Shown here one piece after another: positions 1 to 8,425 of a DNA stretch of 64,000 nt. Location: the NCBI RefSeq assembly GCF_963678865.1, contig NZ_OY787459.1:710501-774500 (forward strand), read 5' to 3'. Both the position numbers and the translations under genes were made by a program. This DNA comes from Maridesulfovibrio sp. Lineage in GTDB: Bacteria; Desulfobacterota; Desulfovibrionia; Desulfovibrionales; Desulfovibrionaceae. The first letter of the stretch is position 1. Each line of letters starts with the position of its first letter. Below the pieces are notes generated by a model. It had not been told where the DNA came from. It saw nothing but the letters and a program-made list of their open reading frames with translations, and did not search any database.

Positions 1-465
1 AATTCAGGAGATTCTGGGCTGATCAAAATCCTTGAAAAAACCGGGTACGAACCGGGGGGCAGTGCCAAGGAACGCTGGATAGTAATTCTCTCCCTGCTGG
101 TCTGCACCGTAGGAATCATCAATGCCCAGCTAATGGCTGTGACTGAACGCTTCCGCGAAATCGGAACCATGAAATGCCTAGGGGCACTGGACAGTTTTGT
201 GCTGCGCCTTTTCCTGCTTGAGGCATCCATGCAGGGAACAGCCGGAGCATTGCTGGGAGCCATCTTCGGAGCGATAATCGCACTCTTGATCGGCATACTC
301 CGTTTTGGGCTCAACGCCGTAATTTTGCTTCCCCTAGATGAAGTCGGCATGTCTCTTCTCTATTCAATAGGGGTAGGATTCGGCCTGAGTCTTCTGGGAG
401 TACTTTACCCGGCATTCATTGCTGCACGCATGCGCCCCATCGAAGCAATGCGCGTGGAAGAATAA
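1..465 (+). CDS. FtsX-type ABC transporter permease, C-terminal fragment (5' end outside window)
   Basis: The frame is open from base 1, so only the last 154 codons are seen. A membrane helix is followed by the cytoplasmic coupling stretch ERFREIGTMKCLGA, the hallmark of FtsX/MacB/LolC permeases (compare ERxxEIGxxKAxGA). Two more hydrophobic helices follow, and the end RPIEAMRVEE is a typical FtsX tail. The family moves lipoproteins, peptides or other envelope substrates with a LolD/MacB ATPase rather than importing solutes. The ATPase gene starts 42 bases downstream, and a second, much larger FtsX permease follows it, so a heterodimeric transporter is likely. The substrate is unknown. Confidence 0.9.
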   Translation, partial: NSGDSGLIKILEKTGYEPGGSAKERWIVILSLLVCTVGIINAQLMAVTERFREIGTMKCLGALDSFVLRLFLLEASMQGTAGALLGAIFGAIIALLIGILRFGLNAVILLPLDEVGMSLLYSIGVGFGLSLLGVLYPAFIAARMRPIEAMRVEE

Positions 466-507
466 ATAAAATAAACAGCAACCCAAATAAGATAAAAGGC
501 GAAAGAT

Positions 508-1242
508 ATGGCCGACCAGCACACCATTGTCCGGGTAACCGGAGTCAAGCGTAATTTCAAACTCGGCAACACTGACGTTCAAGCGCTGAAAGGCGTGGAC
601 CTTGAAATCTATGCCGGTGAATACCTCTCCATCATGGGTCCTTCCGGGTCCGGTAAATCCACCCTGTTCAACATGATCGGCGGACTGGATAAACCATCTG
701 AAGGCAAGGTCTACATCGACGAGGTGGATATTGCCCAGTTGGACGCCTTTGAACTGGCATGGCTGCGTAACCGCAAAATCGGCTACATTTTCCAGACCTT
801 CAACCTTATTCAGGTTATGACCGCACTGGAAAATATCACCCTGCCCATGATTTTCGCCGGAGTGCATAACGACGCCGCTGTTGCAAAAGGCATTGAACTG
901 CTCGATCTGGTTGGGCTGAACAAACGATACAACCACAAGCCGCAGGAACTTTCCGGCGGACAGCAGCAGCGTGTGGCTATAGCAAGATCGCTGGCCAACG
1001 ACCCGGCCATCATCCTTGCTGACGAACCTACCGGGAACCTTGACCTCTCCACCGGGGAAGAAATCATCAAACTCATGAACGAACTGAGCAAGGAACGCGG
1101 AGTGACCATCATTACCGCAACCCACGACTACAAAATGCTCAGCGCCTCGGACCGGGTTGTCTGGATCGAAGACGGACTGATCAAGAAAATAGAACACCGC
1201 GACCAGCTCAACATTGATGTGGGCTGCATCCGCATGGCCTGA
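508..1242 (+). CDS. ABC transporter ATPase, LolD/MacB family
   Basis: This 244-residue nucleotide-binding subunit has Walker [10 protein letters not shown] at residues 44-52, a Q-loop (IFQTFNL) near 95, signature LSGGQQQR near 148, Walker B with the family-typical ADEPTGNLD near 168, and an H-loop (THD) near 206. EPTGNLD points to the MacB/LolD/FtsE group, which works with FtsX-type permeases. It lies between two such permeases on the same strand, and the downstream gene begins 19 bases after its stop. The natural reading is one ATPase dimer energising a two-permease complex in the inner membrane. Family assignment is secure; the substrate is not known. Confidence 0.95.
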   Translation: MADQHTIVRVTGVKRNFKLGNTDVQALKGVDLEIYAGEYLSIMGPSGSGKSTLFNMIGGLDKPSEGKVYIDEVDIAQLDAFELAWLRNRKIGYIFQTFNLIQVMTALENITLPMIFAGVHNDAAVAKGIELLDLVGLNKRYNHKPQELSGGQQQRVAIARSLANDPAIILADEPTGNLDLSTGEEIIKLMNELSKERGVTIITATHDYKMLSASDRVVWIEDGLIKKIEHRDQLNIDVGCIRMA

Positions 1243-1261
1243 TCACCGGAGGCTTCCCTTA

Positions 1262-4200
1262 ATGTCCACACTGACATCACAGAATAAAGCTCCGCATTCA
1301 CGCGGCACGACTGCAATCTTTCTGCTGACCGCGTTAATTATGCTGAGCTGCGGTGCACCCGGTACAGCATACAGCTCTGCCGACTCAATCAGGCGGACTA
1401 TTTCCGAACTGTCATCTTTTGGAGACCGTTCCTTCGGTTCCAAAGGAGCAAAACGGGCTGCAGATTACATTGAAATGAAATTTGAAGAACTCGGTGATTT
1501 CAAAACCGGAAAACACCTCTTCCTTGCTCCGGCGATGACAGCATCGGAAACCGTTTTCAGTACAGCAGACGGCAGACAAATCAGCATCAAGCCGGCTAAA
1601 TTAAACGCGGTATCCCCTCCGGCAACCCCGGTAAAAGGCTTAAGCGGCCCGGTAATCTATGTCGGGCATGGATCTCTTAATGATTTCAACGGTCTTCCAG
1701 TCAAAGATGCAATTGTGCTCATGGACATGGAGTCCGGAAAGAACTGGCTCAATGCAGCCAGCCTCGGGGCTGCGGCCTTAATCTATGTTGACAACGGTCC
1801 GACCCTGAAGGGATTTTTCGAGGAAAAGCTGGAACTCTCCCCGCTTGACTTTCCCCGTTATTACATGTCGGCAGCCGACGCGCACCGCATGCTGGGCCTG
1901 AACGCGGATGGAAGATCAAAGACCGTTACCAATTCCGGAAGCCTTAAATCCTCCAGCAAATGGGAGAGGATAGAAGCGGAGAACGTTTACTGCCTAATTG
2001 AGGGCAGCGATCCTGAAATGGCAGAAGAGCTGATCGTAATTGAAGCTTTTTACGACAGCTCCGTTTACATAATGGGAGACTCTCCCGGAGCGGATGAAGC
2101 CCTTTCCATTGCCTCGCTTCTTGAAATAGGCAAAAAGATGGCCGCCAATCCTCCTAAACGTTCAGTGCTGCTGCTGGCAACCACCGGACACGGACAATCC
2201 CTGCGCGGGATGCGTGAATACGCCACCGCAGTTTCAGGAAAAAGCAAAACCCTAAAAAAAATCAAGGTGGAATTGCGTAATAAAAAGAATGACGCATCCA
2301 AGATCCTTGACGGCCTGAAGCTTGATAATCCGCTGGCAGCAGATCTGGCTGTGAAGAATCCGAAACTTTTTACCCTGCTTTATGAAACCTTGAAAAACCA
2401 GATCAAGGACGAAGTGGATATCATCAGTAAAAAACTCATGCAGCTGAGGTTGCAGGAGGATGCTGATCAAAACATCATTACCGAACTAGACAACAGACGG
2501 AAGCTGTTGCGCCGAATTTCATGGAAAAGTGATTACTCCATACTCCCTCCTGAAGAAGCAAAAGCAGTAAAAAACCTTTTTCCGCACGTAAAAGACAAAG
2601 TTTTCAAGATCAAACAGGACATCAAACAACAACTCTCCGCCATCAAAAGCGCTCGGGAACTTCGCAAAATTGTGCGCTCCAAGGAAATGGTCTGCGGCAT
2701 ATCCCTGCATCTTTCCAGTCATGGTGAAGGTGTCGGGGCTTTCGGTCAGGGCTGGTTTTATGAACTCAGACAAAGAGTAAACCTTTCACGTACCTTTTCG
2801 CGCATCAATGACATCCTAGGTAATGCTGTCCCGGAAGTGGAAAGAAACACCGGAACCGAAGGCATGTATAAGGATACCCTGCGCCCGGACCGTACCCGCC
2901 CGTGGCAGACATGGCTGCTTGACCAGCCTCAATTCAGCAGCGAAGTGGGCATCATGTCCGGCAAGCTGAGCTTTACCTTTGCCACTGTCAATGACGGCCG
3001 CGAATACTGGGGCACTCCCTTTGACACCATTGAAAATATTAATTGGAACAAAATAGGTAAACAGGCAGAACTGACAGAAGGATTGATCAGGAAAATTTCC
3101 GACAGCGAAGGCCCGCTGACCACCAAACTGCCCCGTAAGGGATTCGCCATGGTTAACGGAAAAGCCCGCTTCATCCGTCAGGGAGAACTTTTTGCAGATC
3201 AGCCCGCTCCCGGAGCCATTTTCATGGCTTTTCAAGGCAAAACCAGATTCTACGCCCTTTCCGATTCCGAAGGAGACTTCAAGTATAAAGGCGTGGCTTC
3301 TAACAAGCTGGTCCAATCCAAACTGATCCTTGAGGGATATAAATACAATGAGGATGGAAGGATTGTCTGGGCCATCGACAAGGAACAGACCGGAAAAAGC
3401 GCATACAGACTGAAAATGCGCAGGCTGGATATGGAAACAAAACTGGTCATGTTCGCCTGCCGCCAGACGACACTCTTTGACCTGTTGACCCCGCGCACTT
3501 TCCGTTACATGACCAAGGTAGAGGTAATGGACGGCACCCGCGATGCAACGCCGATGCATTACTGGTACAGCCGTATTGATACACGGTCATCAACCATTGC
3601 CAGTATCTTTCTCGAACCTGATGTTCCATTGAAAATGACCCTCTCGGACTCGGTGCTGAACCGGAAAATGATCCTCATCCAATCCGAACCGACCGATCCG
3701 GCAGGAAAAGGTTACAACCTCAAGAAGTGGCCTATTATCCCGGCAACAGACTTTCGCGCAGCACAAGATATGTGGCTCCTGCTTGACCCGCGCATCAAAA
3801 ACCTTGAATCGCATGGAATTGTAAACCAGCAGATCAGAACCCTTGAACAGAAAGGGAAACAAGCATTAAGCAATGCTGAAACGGCATGGAAAGAACGCCG
3901 CTATGATGATTTCATGAGCGAAGCCCGCCATGCATGGGCGCTGGCTTCAAAAGTATACCTGGACGTTGACCAGACCCAAAAAGACGTACTGGTCGGGGTT
4001 CTGTTTTATATTGCCCTTTTCATTCCCTTTGCATACTGCATGGAACGGCTGATTTTCTCTTTTGCAGATATCCATAAGAGAATTATAGGTTTTCTGGCCA
4101 TCCTTTCTGCGGTGATTGCGGTCATATATTCCGTACATCCCGCTTTTCAACTGACCTACAGTCCCATGGTTGTAATTCTGGCCTTCTTCATCCTCGGCCT

Positions 4201-6130
4201 TTCAGTCATGGTTTCGCTGATCATTTTCTTCCGCTTTGAAAAGGAAATGATCCTGCTCCAGCAGCGGGCACACAGGACCCAGACTTCTGAAATAAGCAAA
4301 TGGAAAGCGTTCACTTCAGCATTTGTAATCGGGGTCAGCAACCTGCGCCGCAGAAAACTCAGGACATTCCTGACCTGCCTGACCCTGACCATCCTGACTT
4401 TCACCATCATGAGCTTTACCGCGGTAAAATCACTGCGCCAGCATACCTACGTCAAATTCAATGATGCCAAGCCATACCACGGCCTATTCATGAAGAATCT
4501 GGGCTGGCACGATCTGCCCCGTGAAACTCTTGGCATTGTAAGCAACGACTTTGACGAAAACGGCATCGTCGCCCCGCGCGGCTGGATGGAGCTGAAAGAC
4601 AAGACGACCTCGGCAGTCACCCCGGTAAGTTTTGGTGATAAACAGGAAGAAGTTAAAGGACTTGTGGGCCTGAACCCCACTGAACCGAAAGTCAGCGGAA
4701 TTGAAAAAATTCTTGTGGCCGGCAAATGGCTTGTCCCTGACAAAAACAGGCAAATCCTGCTTTCACGGAAAATGGCAGCACGTCTAGGTGCTTCCGCCGG
4801 AGATGAAGTAAATGTCTGGGGTAGCAAATTCCTACTTGTAGGTATTTTTGACGGGAAAAAATTCAGTGAACACACCGACCTCGACGGTGAACCCATGACG
4901 CCGGTAATATTCCCCTCTGCAGCAGCGCAGGAACTCAGTGAAGTTGAAGCCGAAGCCATTGAGTCCGGTGAAGATATTGACACCTTTCAGGGGCGTTATA
5001 CCCACATTCCCGGTGAAGTTACCGCCATCATTCCTTACGAAACACTGATGGCGATGGGGGGGAACCTTAAAGCTGTGGCCATTGCACCTCTTTCAGGTGA
5101 ATTTTCCAAAAAAACAGTAAACAGCCTGATCGACCGCTACGGCCTGCCCATCTTCAGCTGCGACAATAGCGGCACATATATCTGCCAGGCTTCGGACACC
5201 ATGAATTATTCAGGTGTCCCGAATATCATCATCCCGCTGATCATTTCAGCTCTTATCGTCTTAAACACCATGATAACAAGTGTTTATGAACGCAAAAAAG
5301 AAATAGCGGTTTATACCTCAATAGGGATGGCCCCGACTCACGTATCATTCCTGTTCATTGCAGAGGCCATTGCCTTCGCGGTAATCAGCGTGGTGGTGGG
5401 TTATCTTATCGCCCAAACAGCATCAGGACTTTTGGCCGGAACCCCTCTATGGGCTGGTATGACTGCAAACTACTCATCTATGGCAGGTGTAGCAGCAATG
5501 CTGCTTGTTATTGCAGTCACGCTGATTTCGGTCATTTATCCGTCAAAAGTAGCTGCAAATATCGCTATCCCGGATGTAAACCGCTCCTGGAAAATGCCTG
5601 ATACCGAAACCAATACAATTGAAGCCCCCCTGCCCTTCCTGCTCAAGCACGCCGAGCAGCAGGATGCAGGCGGTTTTCTCCTGGAATATCTGGAGTCTCA
5701 TACAGAAGTATCCCATGGTTTATTCTCAACTTCAGAGATTGAGGTAAACTTCAATCAGGAAACTCTACCTGAGTCGGTTTGCGATCTGCTGGAAGGATGC
5801 CCGAACCACATTACCTGTTTCCGTTTCAATGTACGGGTCTGGCTCGCTCCCTTCGATTTCGGAGTAAAACAGATGGTCGAACTGCGCTTCAGGCCGTCTG
5901 AAGCTCATCCGCAATTCCTTGAAGCAGTATTGTTCATCACCCGAGAGTCAGGTGAAATCGGGGCTTGGAAACGTTTAAATAAAGATTTTATCAACGCCAT
6001 CAGGAAACAGTTCCTTATCTGGCGTTCTCTTGATCCGGAAAAACAAAAAAGTTTCCGTGAGAAAGTTCCGGAAATGATGGCCTTCGGCTTTACCGGACTG
6101 AATACAAGCAAAAAACTTGCTGACCTTTAA
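1262..6130 (+). CDS. Giant FtsX-type permease fused to a degenerate M28 peptidase-like domain
   Basis: The start at 1262 is chosen because GGAGG (1248-1252) lies 9 bases upstream; the frame runs 48 bases further into the ATPase gene. The protein has 1622 residues. Order: signal-like helix (about 14-33); M28 aminopeptidase-like domain (about 40-330); a charged, helical extracytoplasmic region with beta-rich parts to about 900; three membrane helices (about 909-996); FtsX first helix near 1035; MacB-like periplasmic core (about 1060-1300); three helices with the coupling motif ERKKEIAVYTSIGM (about 1318-1435); and a cytoplasmic tail of about 180 residues. Where M28 zinc peptidases have HxD, GAxD and EE, this protein reads FYD, GADE and HG, so metal binding is probably lost. 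The fold may bind a peptide or lipoprotein substrate. Fusion and residue losses are visible; function is inferred. Confidence 0.88.
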   Translation: MSTLTSQNKAPHSRGTTAIFLLTALIMLSCGAPGTAYSSADSIRRTISELSSFGDRSFGSKGAKRAADYIEMKFEELGDFKTGKHLFLAPAMTASETVFSTADGRQISIKPAKLNAVSPPATPVKGLSGPVIYVGHGSLNDFNGLPVKDAIVLMDMESGKNWLNAASLGAAALIYVDNGPTLKGFFEEKLELSPLDFPRYYMSAADAHRMLGLNADGRSKTVTNSGSLKSSSKWERIEAENVYCLIEGSDPEMAEELIVIEAFYDSSVYIMGDSPGADEALSIASLLEIGKKMAANPPKRSVLLLATTGHGQSLRGMREYATAVSGKSKTLKKIKVELRNKKNDASKILDGLKLDNPLAADLAVKNPKLFTLLYETLKNQIKDEVDIISKKLMQLRLQEDADQNIITELDNRRKLLRRISWKSDYSILPPEEAKAVKNLFPHVKDKVFKIKQDIKQQLSAIKSARELRKIVRSKEMVCGISLHLSSHGEGVGAFGQGWFYELRQRVNLSRTFSRINDILGNAVPEVERNTGTEGMYKDTLRPDRTRPWQTWLLDQPQFSSEVGIMSGKLSFTFATVNDGREYWGTPFDTIENINWNKIGKQAELTEGLIRKISDSEGPLTTKLPRKGFAMVNGKARFIRQGELFADQPAPGAIFMAFQGKTRFYALSDSEGDFKYKGVASNKLVQSKLILEGYKYNEDGRIVWAIDKEQTGKSAYRLKMRRLDMETKLVMFACRQTTLFDLLTPRTFRYMTKVEVMDGTRDATPMHYWYSRIDTRSSTIASIFLEPDVPLKMTLSDSVLNRKMILIQSEPTDPAGKGYNLKKWPIIPATDFRAAQDMWLLLDPRIKNLESHGIVNQQIRTLEQKGKQALSNAETAWKERRYDDFMSEARHAWALASKVYLDVDQTQKDVLVGVLFYIALFIPFAYCMERLIFSFADIHKRIIGFLAILSAVIAVIYSVHPAFQLTYSPMVVILAFFILGLSVMVSLIIFFRFEKEMILLQQRAHRTQTSEISKWKAFTSAFVIGVSNLRRRKLRTFLTCLTLTILTFTIMSFTAVKSLRQHTYVKFNDAKPYHGLFMKNLGWHDLPRETLGIVSNDFDENGIVAPRGWMELKDKTTSAVTPVSFGDKQEEVKGLVGLNPTEPKVSGIEKILVAGKWLVPDKNRQILLSRKMAARLGASAGDEVNVWGSKFLLVGIFDGKKFSEHTDLDGEPMTPVIFPSAAAQELSEVEAEAIESGEDIDTFQGRYTHIPGEVTAIIPYETLMAMGGNLKAVAIAPLSGEFSKKTVNSLIDRYGLPIFSCDNSGTYICQASDTMNYSGVPNIIIPLIISALIVLNTMITSVYERKKEIAVYTSIGMAPTHVSFLFIAEAIAFAVISVVVGYLIAQTASGLLAGTPLWAGMTANYSSMAGVAAMLLVIAVTLISVIYPSKVAANIAIPDVNRSWKMPDTETNTIEAPLPFLLKHAEQQDAGGFLLEYLESHTEVSHGLFSTSEIEVNFNQETLPESVCDLLEGCPNHITCFRFNVRVWLAPFDFGVKQMVELRFRPSEAHPQFLEAVLFITRESGEIGAWKRLNKDFINAIRKQFLIWRSLDPEKQKSFREKVPEMMAFGFTGLNTSKKLADL

Positions 6131-6147
6131 ATATAAGGATTCCACAG

Positions 6148-8121
6148 ATGCATGGTAAAATAAGGAAAAGAGCGATTTTGCTGGGAACCCTTTTCGGGCT
6201 GCTCATCTGCGCTTTCACACCTTTCAATAACACCTACTTGAACGCCACTCCACTGGCCGGGGGACATTTTCCGCTGGCCCCGTTCTTCATACTGGCATGG
6301 CTGACTGCTATTTGCGGTCTGCATCGCAAGCTATTGCATTCGCACCCGTTGCTGACCGGTCTGGACCTGATGACCATGTGGATTCTGATGGTAATTGTGT
6401 CCGGCATTTCCTATACCGGGCTGGCAAGGACCTTCTTTATAAATCTGACCGCACCTTTTCATTTTGCCACTATAGGCAACAGGTGGAAAGAAGTACTGCA
6501 ACCACTGTTGCCGGATGCCCTGCATCCCACGGACCCCAAAGCCGTGGAACTGCTTTACAACGGAATCAAGGGCGGTCCGTTTATGGACAACGTTGAAATA
6601 TTCAAATCCATCCCATGGGCATCATGGATTACACCGCTCATGTGGTGGGGTATTTTTATCCTGCTCTGCTATTTCATGATGCTCTGCCTGACGAATATTT
6701 TCAGCAGGCAATGGGTCGAAAATGAACGCATAAACTTCCCGCTTCTGCAGTTGCCCCGTTTCATGGAAGAATCCATGGATCAAGGCTTGTACGGCTCTTT
6801 TCTCGGGAACAGATTCTTCCTGACCGGCCTGATTTTCTGCGTCTGCCTGCACCTGATGAACGGTTTACATTTCTACATACCCTCGGTGCCGGAGATGCCT
6901 ACTTTAATTCTGGCCGGAAAATATTTTTCCAAGACCGGACTTTTCTCCGGTTTTTATAAGCTGAAAATTTATTTTTATCCCGCTTTTGTGGGTTTTGCCT
7001 TTCTGGCTTCGAGGCAGATTTCTTTCAGTTTCTGGTTTTTCTTTCTGCTCGGCGGTCTATTCTACGGAATACTGAGCGTTGCCGGTTTGAATATTCCGGC
7101 CTCCGCACTGGGCGTAACTTTCGGCCCAACTCTGACAAGACCCGAAGAAACCCAGATGATCGGAGCTTATCTGGTCTTTTTTATTTTCATAGTCTGGCTG
7201 GCCCGCCAGCACCTCAAACAAGTAATCAAAGAAGCCTTCGGCGCAGAATCAACACGCGGCGAGGCCGAATGGATGTCACTTCGTTTTTCATTCTGGGGAC
7301 TGGCTGTATCCGGACTGATGCTGACCTCATGGTGTGTATATTTCGGTATTCCCCTGCTGGTGGCTGTTGTTGTTCTACTGGCCTTCTTCATATTCACACT
7401 GGTTGCCTCCAAGGCTATCTGTCAGGGAGGTATCGCTTACTTCACCCTCACAGCCGCACCTCTTGACAGCGTAACCACAATCTTCGGCTCCAAATTCTTC
7501 GGCTCTGTCGGCATAGCCGTCACCGCCGTCTGCCAGAAAATACTTTTTGTTGACCTGCGTGAATCGCTCATGCCTTCGCTGGTACACGGTTCTAAAGTCA
7601 ATGAGTGGCTTGAAAACAAACGCCTGTTCCTGCTGGGTATAACCATAATCCTGCTGCTGGGTGTTATCGTTTCTTTCGGGGCCATGCTCATGGTCTGCTA
7701 TAAATACGGCATCCGCGAACTGCAGCTGGACTGGGCGACCAGAACATCCATAAACGTCTACGACAATGTTGTCCGAGTTATTCAGGAGCCTGCGGCTGCT
7801 TCGCACTGGGTAACCACCTTTGCCACTCTGGGGGCGATCATCATGTTCGCGCTGGTGCTGGCCTATAACAGGTTGCCATGGTGGCCGCTGCATCCGATCG
7901 GATACCTGACCGCATACAGCTCAGCCATGAAAATTCTCTGGTTCAGCTTCTTCCTAGGATGGATCTGCAACCAGCTGACCCTGCGCTACGGCGGAGTGGG
8001 TCTATTTAAACGTGTCCGTTATCTGTTCTTCGGCCTGATTATGGGTGATTTCCTAATGGGCGGATTCTGGGCTCTTTACGGGTTGTACGCAGGACAAAGT
8101 TATCAGGTTCTGCCGGGATAG
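6148..8121 (+). CDS. Polytopic membrane protein, DUF6785-like (OPT-superfamily resemblance)
   Basis: This 657-residue protein is almost entirely hydrophobic, with roughly 14 membrane helices and few polar loops. The beginning (TPFNN near residue 25) and the central RQWVENERINFPL segment match my memory of the DUF6785 family, whose members resemble oligopeptide transporters (OPT) but have no established role. It starts 17 bases after the permease/M28 fusion and is probably cotranscribed. A second OPT-like protein follows after a 290-base gap filled with palindromic elements. A peptide or peptide-conjugate transporter is plausible from the cluster context, but no substrate-binding motif can be named. 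The start ATG at 6148 has AAGGA at 6136-6140 upstream. Confidence 0.75.
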   Translation: MHGKIRKRAILLGTLFGLLICAFTPFNNTYLNATPLAGGHFPLAPFFILAWLTAICGLHRKLLHSHPLLTGLDLMTMWILMVIVSGISYTGLARTFFINLTAPFHFATIGNRWKEVLQPLLPDALHPTDPKAVELLYNGIKGGPFMDNVEIFKSIPWASWITPLMWWGIFILLCYFMMLCLTNIFSRQWVENERINFPLLQLPRFMEESMDQGLYGSFLGNRFFLTGLIFCVCLHLMNGLHFYIPSVPEMPTLILAGKYFSKTGLFSGFYKLKIYFYPAFVGFAFLASRQISFSFWFFFLLGGLFYGILSVAGLNIPASALGVTFGPTLTRPEETQMIGAYLVFFIFIVWLARQHLKQVIKEAFGAESTRGEAEWMSLRFSFWGLAVSGLMLTSWCVYFGIPLLVAVVVLLAFFIFTLVASKAICQGGIAYFTLTAAPLDSVTTIFGSKFFGSVGIAVTAVCQKILFVDLRESLMPSLVHGSKVNEWLENKRLFLLGITIILLLGVIVSFGAMLMVCYKYGIRELQLDWATRTSINVYDNVVRVIQEPAAASHWVTTFATLGAIIMFALVLAYNRLPWWPLHPIGYLTAYSSAMKILWFSFFLGWICNQLTLRYGGVGLFKRVRYLFFGLIMGDFLMGGFWALYGLYAGQSYQVLPG

Positions 8122-8203
8122 CCTCCGGCGGCGCTTTCAGCGGGACCAAAGAAACTTTTTGGAAAAAGTTTCTCTGGACTCTTCAAAAACTTTTAATAAG
8201 CTT
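8122..8203 (+). repeat. Intergenic palindromic repeat, copy 1 (CCTCCGGCGGC-type, partial)
   Basis: The element begins directly at the stop codon of the preceding gene with CCTCCGGCGGC. It contains a perfect hairpin, AGAAACTTTTT (8150-8160) facing AAAAAGTTTCT (8163-8173) across a two-base loop, followed by GGACTC and a T/A-rich tail. A second short hairpin, ATACCCAT (8239-8246) with ATGGGTAT (8261-8268), lies between copies 1 and 2. It may work as a transcription terminator or mRNA stabiliser. I associate such elements with Desulfovibrio intergenic regions; that is recollection, not a search. Confidence 0.7.
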
Positions 8204-8298
8204 AGCTGATTTATTCGACAAGCTACTCTAAAAAAGCAATACCCATCTGTAATACTGAACATGGGTATACAAGTTTTAAAATAAACTTAAATATTCAG

Positions 8299-8393
8299 CC
8301 CCCGGCGGCGAAGCCCCTTTAAAAGGTTTTGAAAAGGGGAGTCCAGAGGGGAAAAACTTTTGCAAAAGTTTTTCCCCTCTGGCCGCCGGAGGC
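8299..8393 (+). repeat. Intergenic palindromic repeat, copy 2 (complete, bounded by inverted CCGGCGGC)
   Basis: This copy is bounded by CCGGCGGC (8302-8309) and its reverse complement GCCGCCGG (8382-8389), so the whole unit is a large palindrome. Its core is a very strong hairpin with CCAGAGGGGAAAAACTTTT (8343-8361) facing AAAAGTTTTTCCCCTCTGG (8364-8382). A smaller AAGCCCC/GGGG stem lies at 8311-8340. The right edge CCGGAGG overlaps a Shine-Dalgarno-like GGAGG (8388-8392) just upstream of the next gene. Confidence 0.75.
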
Positions 8394-8398
8394 ATACC

Positions 8399-8425
8399 AT
8401 GGACTGGCAATATGTACGACGATAA
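8399..8425 (+). CDS. Possible 8-residue leader ORF overlapping the next gene's start
   Basis: An ATG at 8399 sits 6 bases after GGAGG (8388-8392, the edge of the palindromic repeat) and runs eight codons (MDWQYVRR) to TAA at 8423-8425. The large membrane-protein gene starts inside it, at 8412 in another frame, and lacks a good ribosome-binding site of its own. Translational coupling would explain this layout. It could equally be chance, since the only evidence is spacing and overlap. Confidence 0.35.
   Translation: MDWQYVRR

Noticed and set aside
364..1197. Open frame of 277 codons on the minus strand across the ABC ATPase gene
   Set aside because: It is antisense to conserved Walker and signature motifs and shows no domain of its own.
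1214..1261. Longer N-terminus for the giant permease starting inside the ATPase gene
   Set aside because: The extra 16 residues have no ribosome-binding site and destroy the signal-like N-terminus; GGAGG fits the ATG at 1262.
2816..3559. Open frame of 247 codons on the minus strand within the giant permease gene
   Set aside because: Shadow of the real gene; composition (Cys/His scattered, no hydrophobic pattern) is not protein-like.
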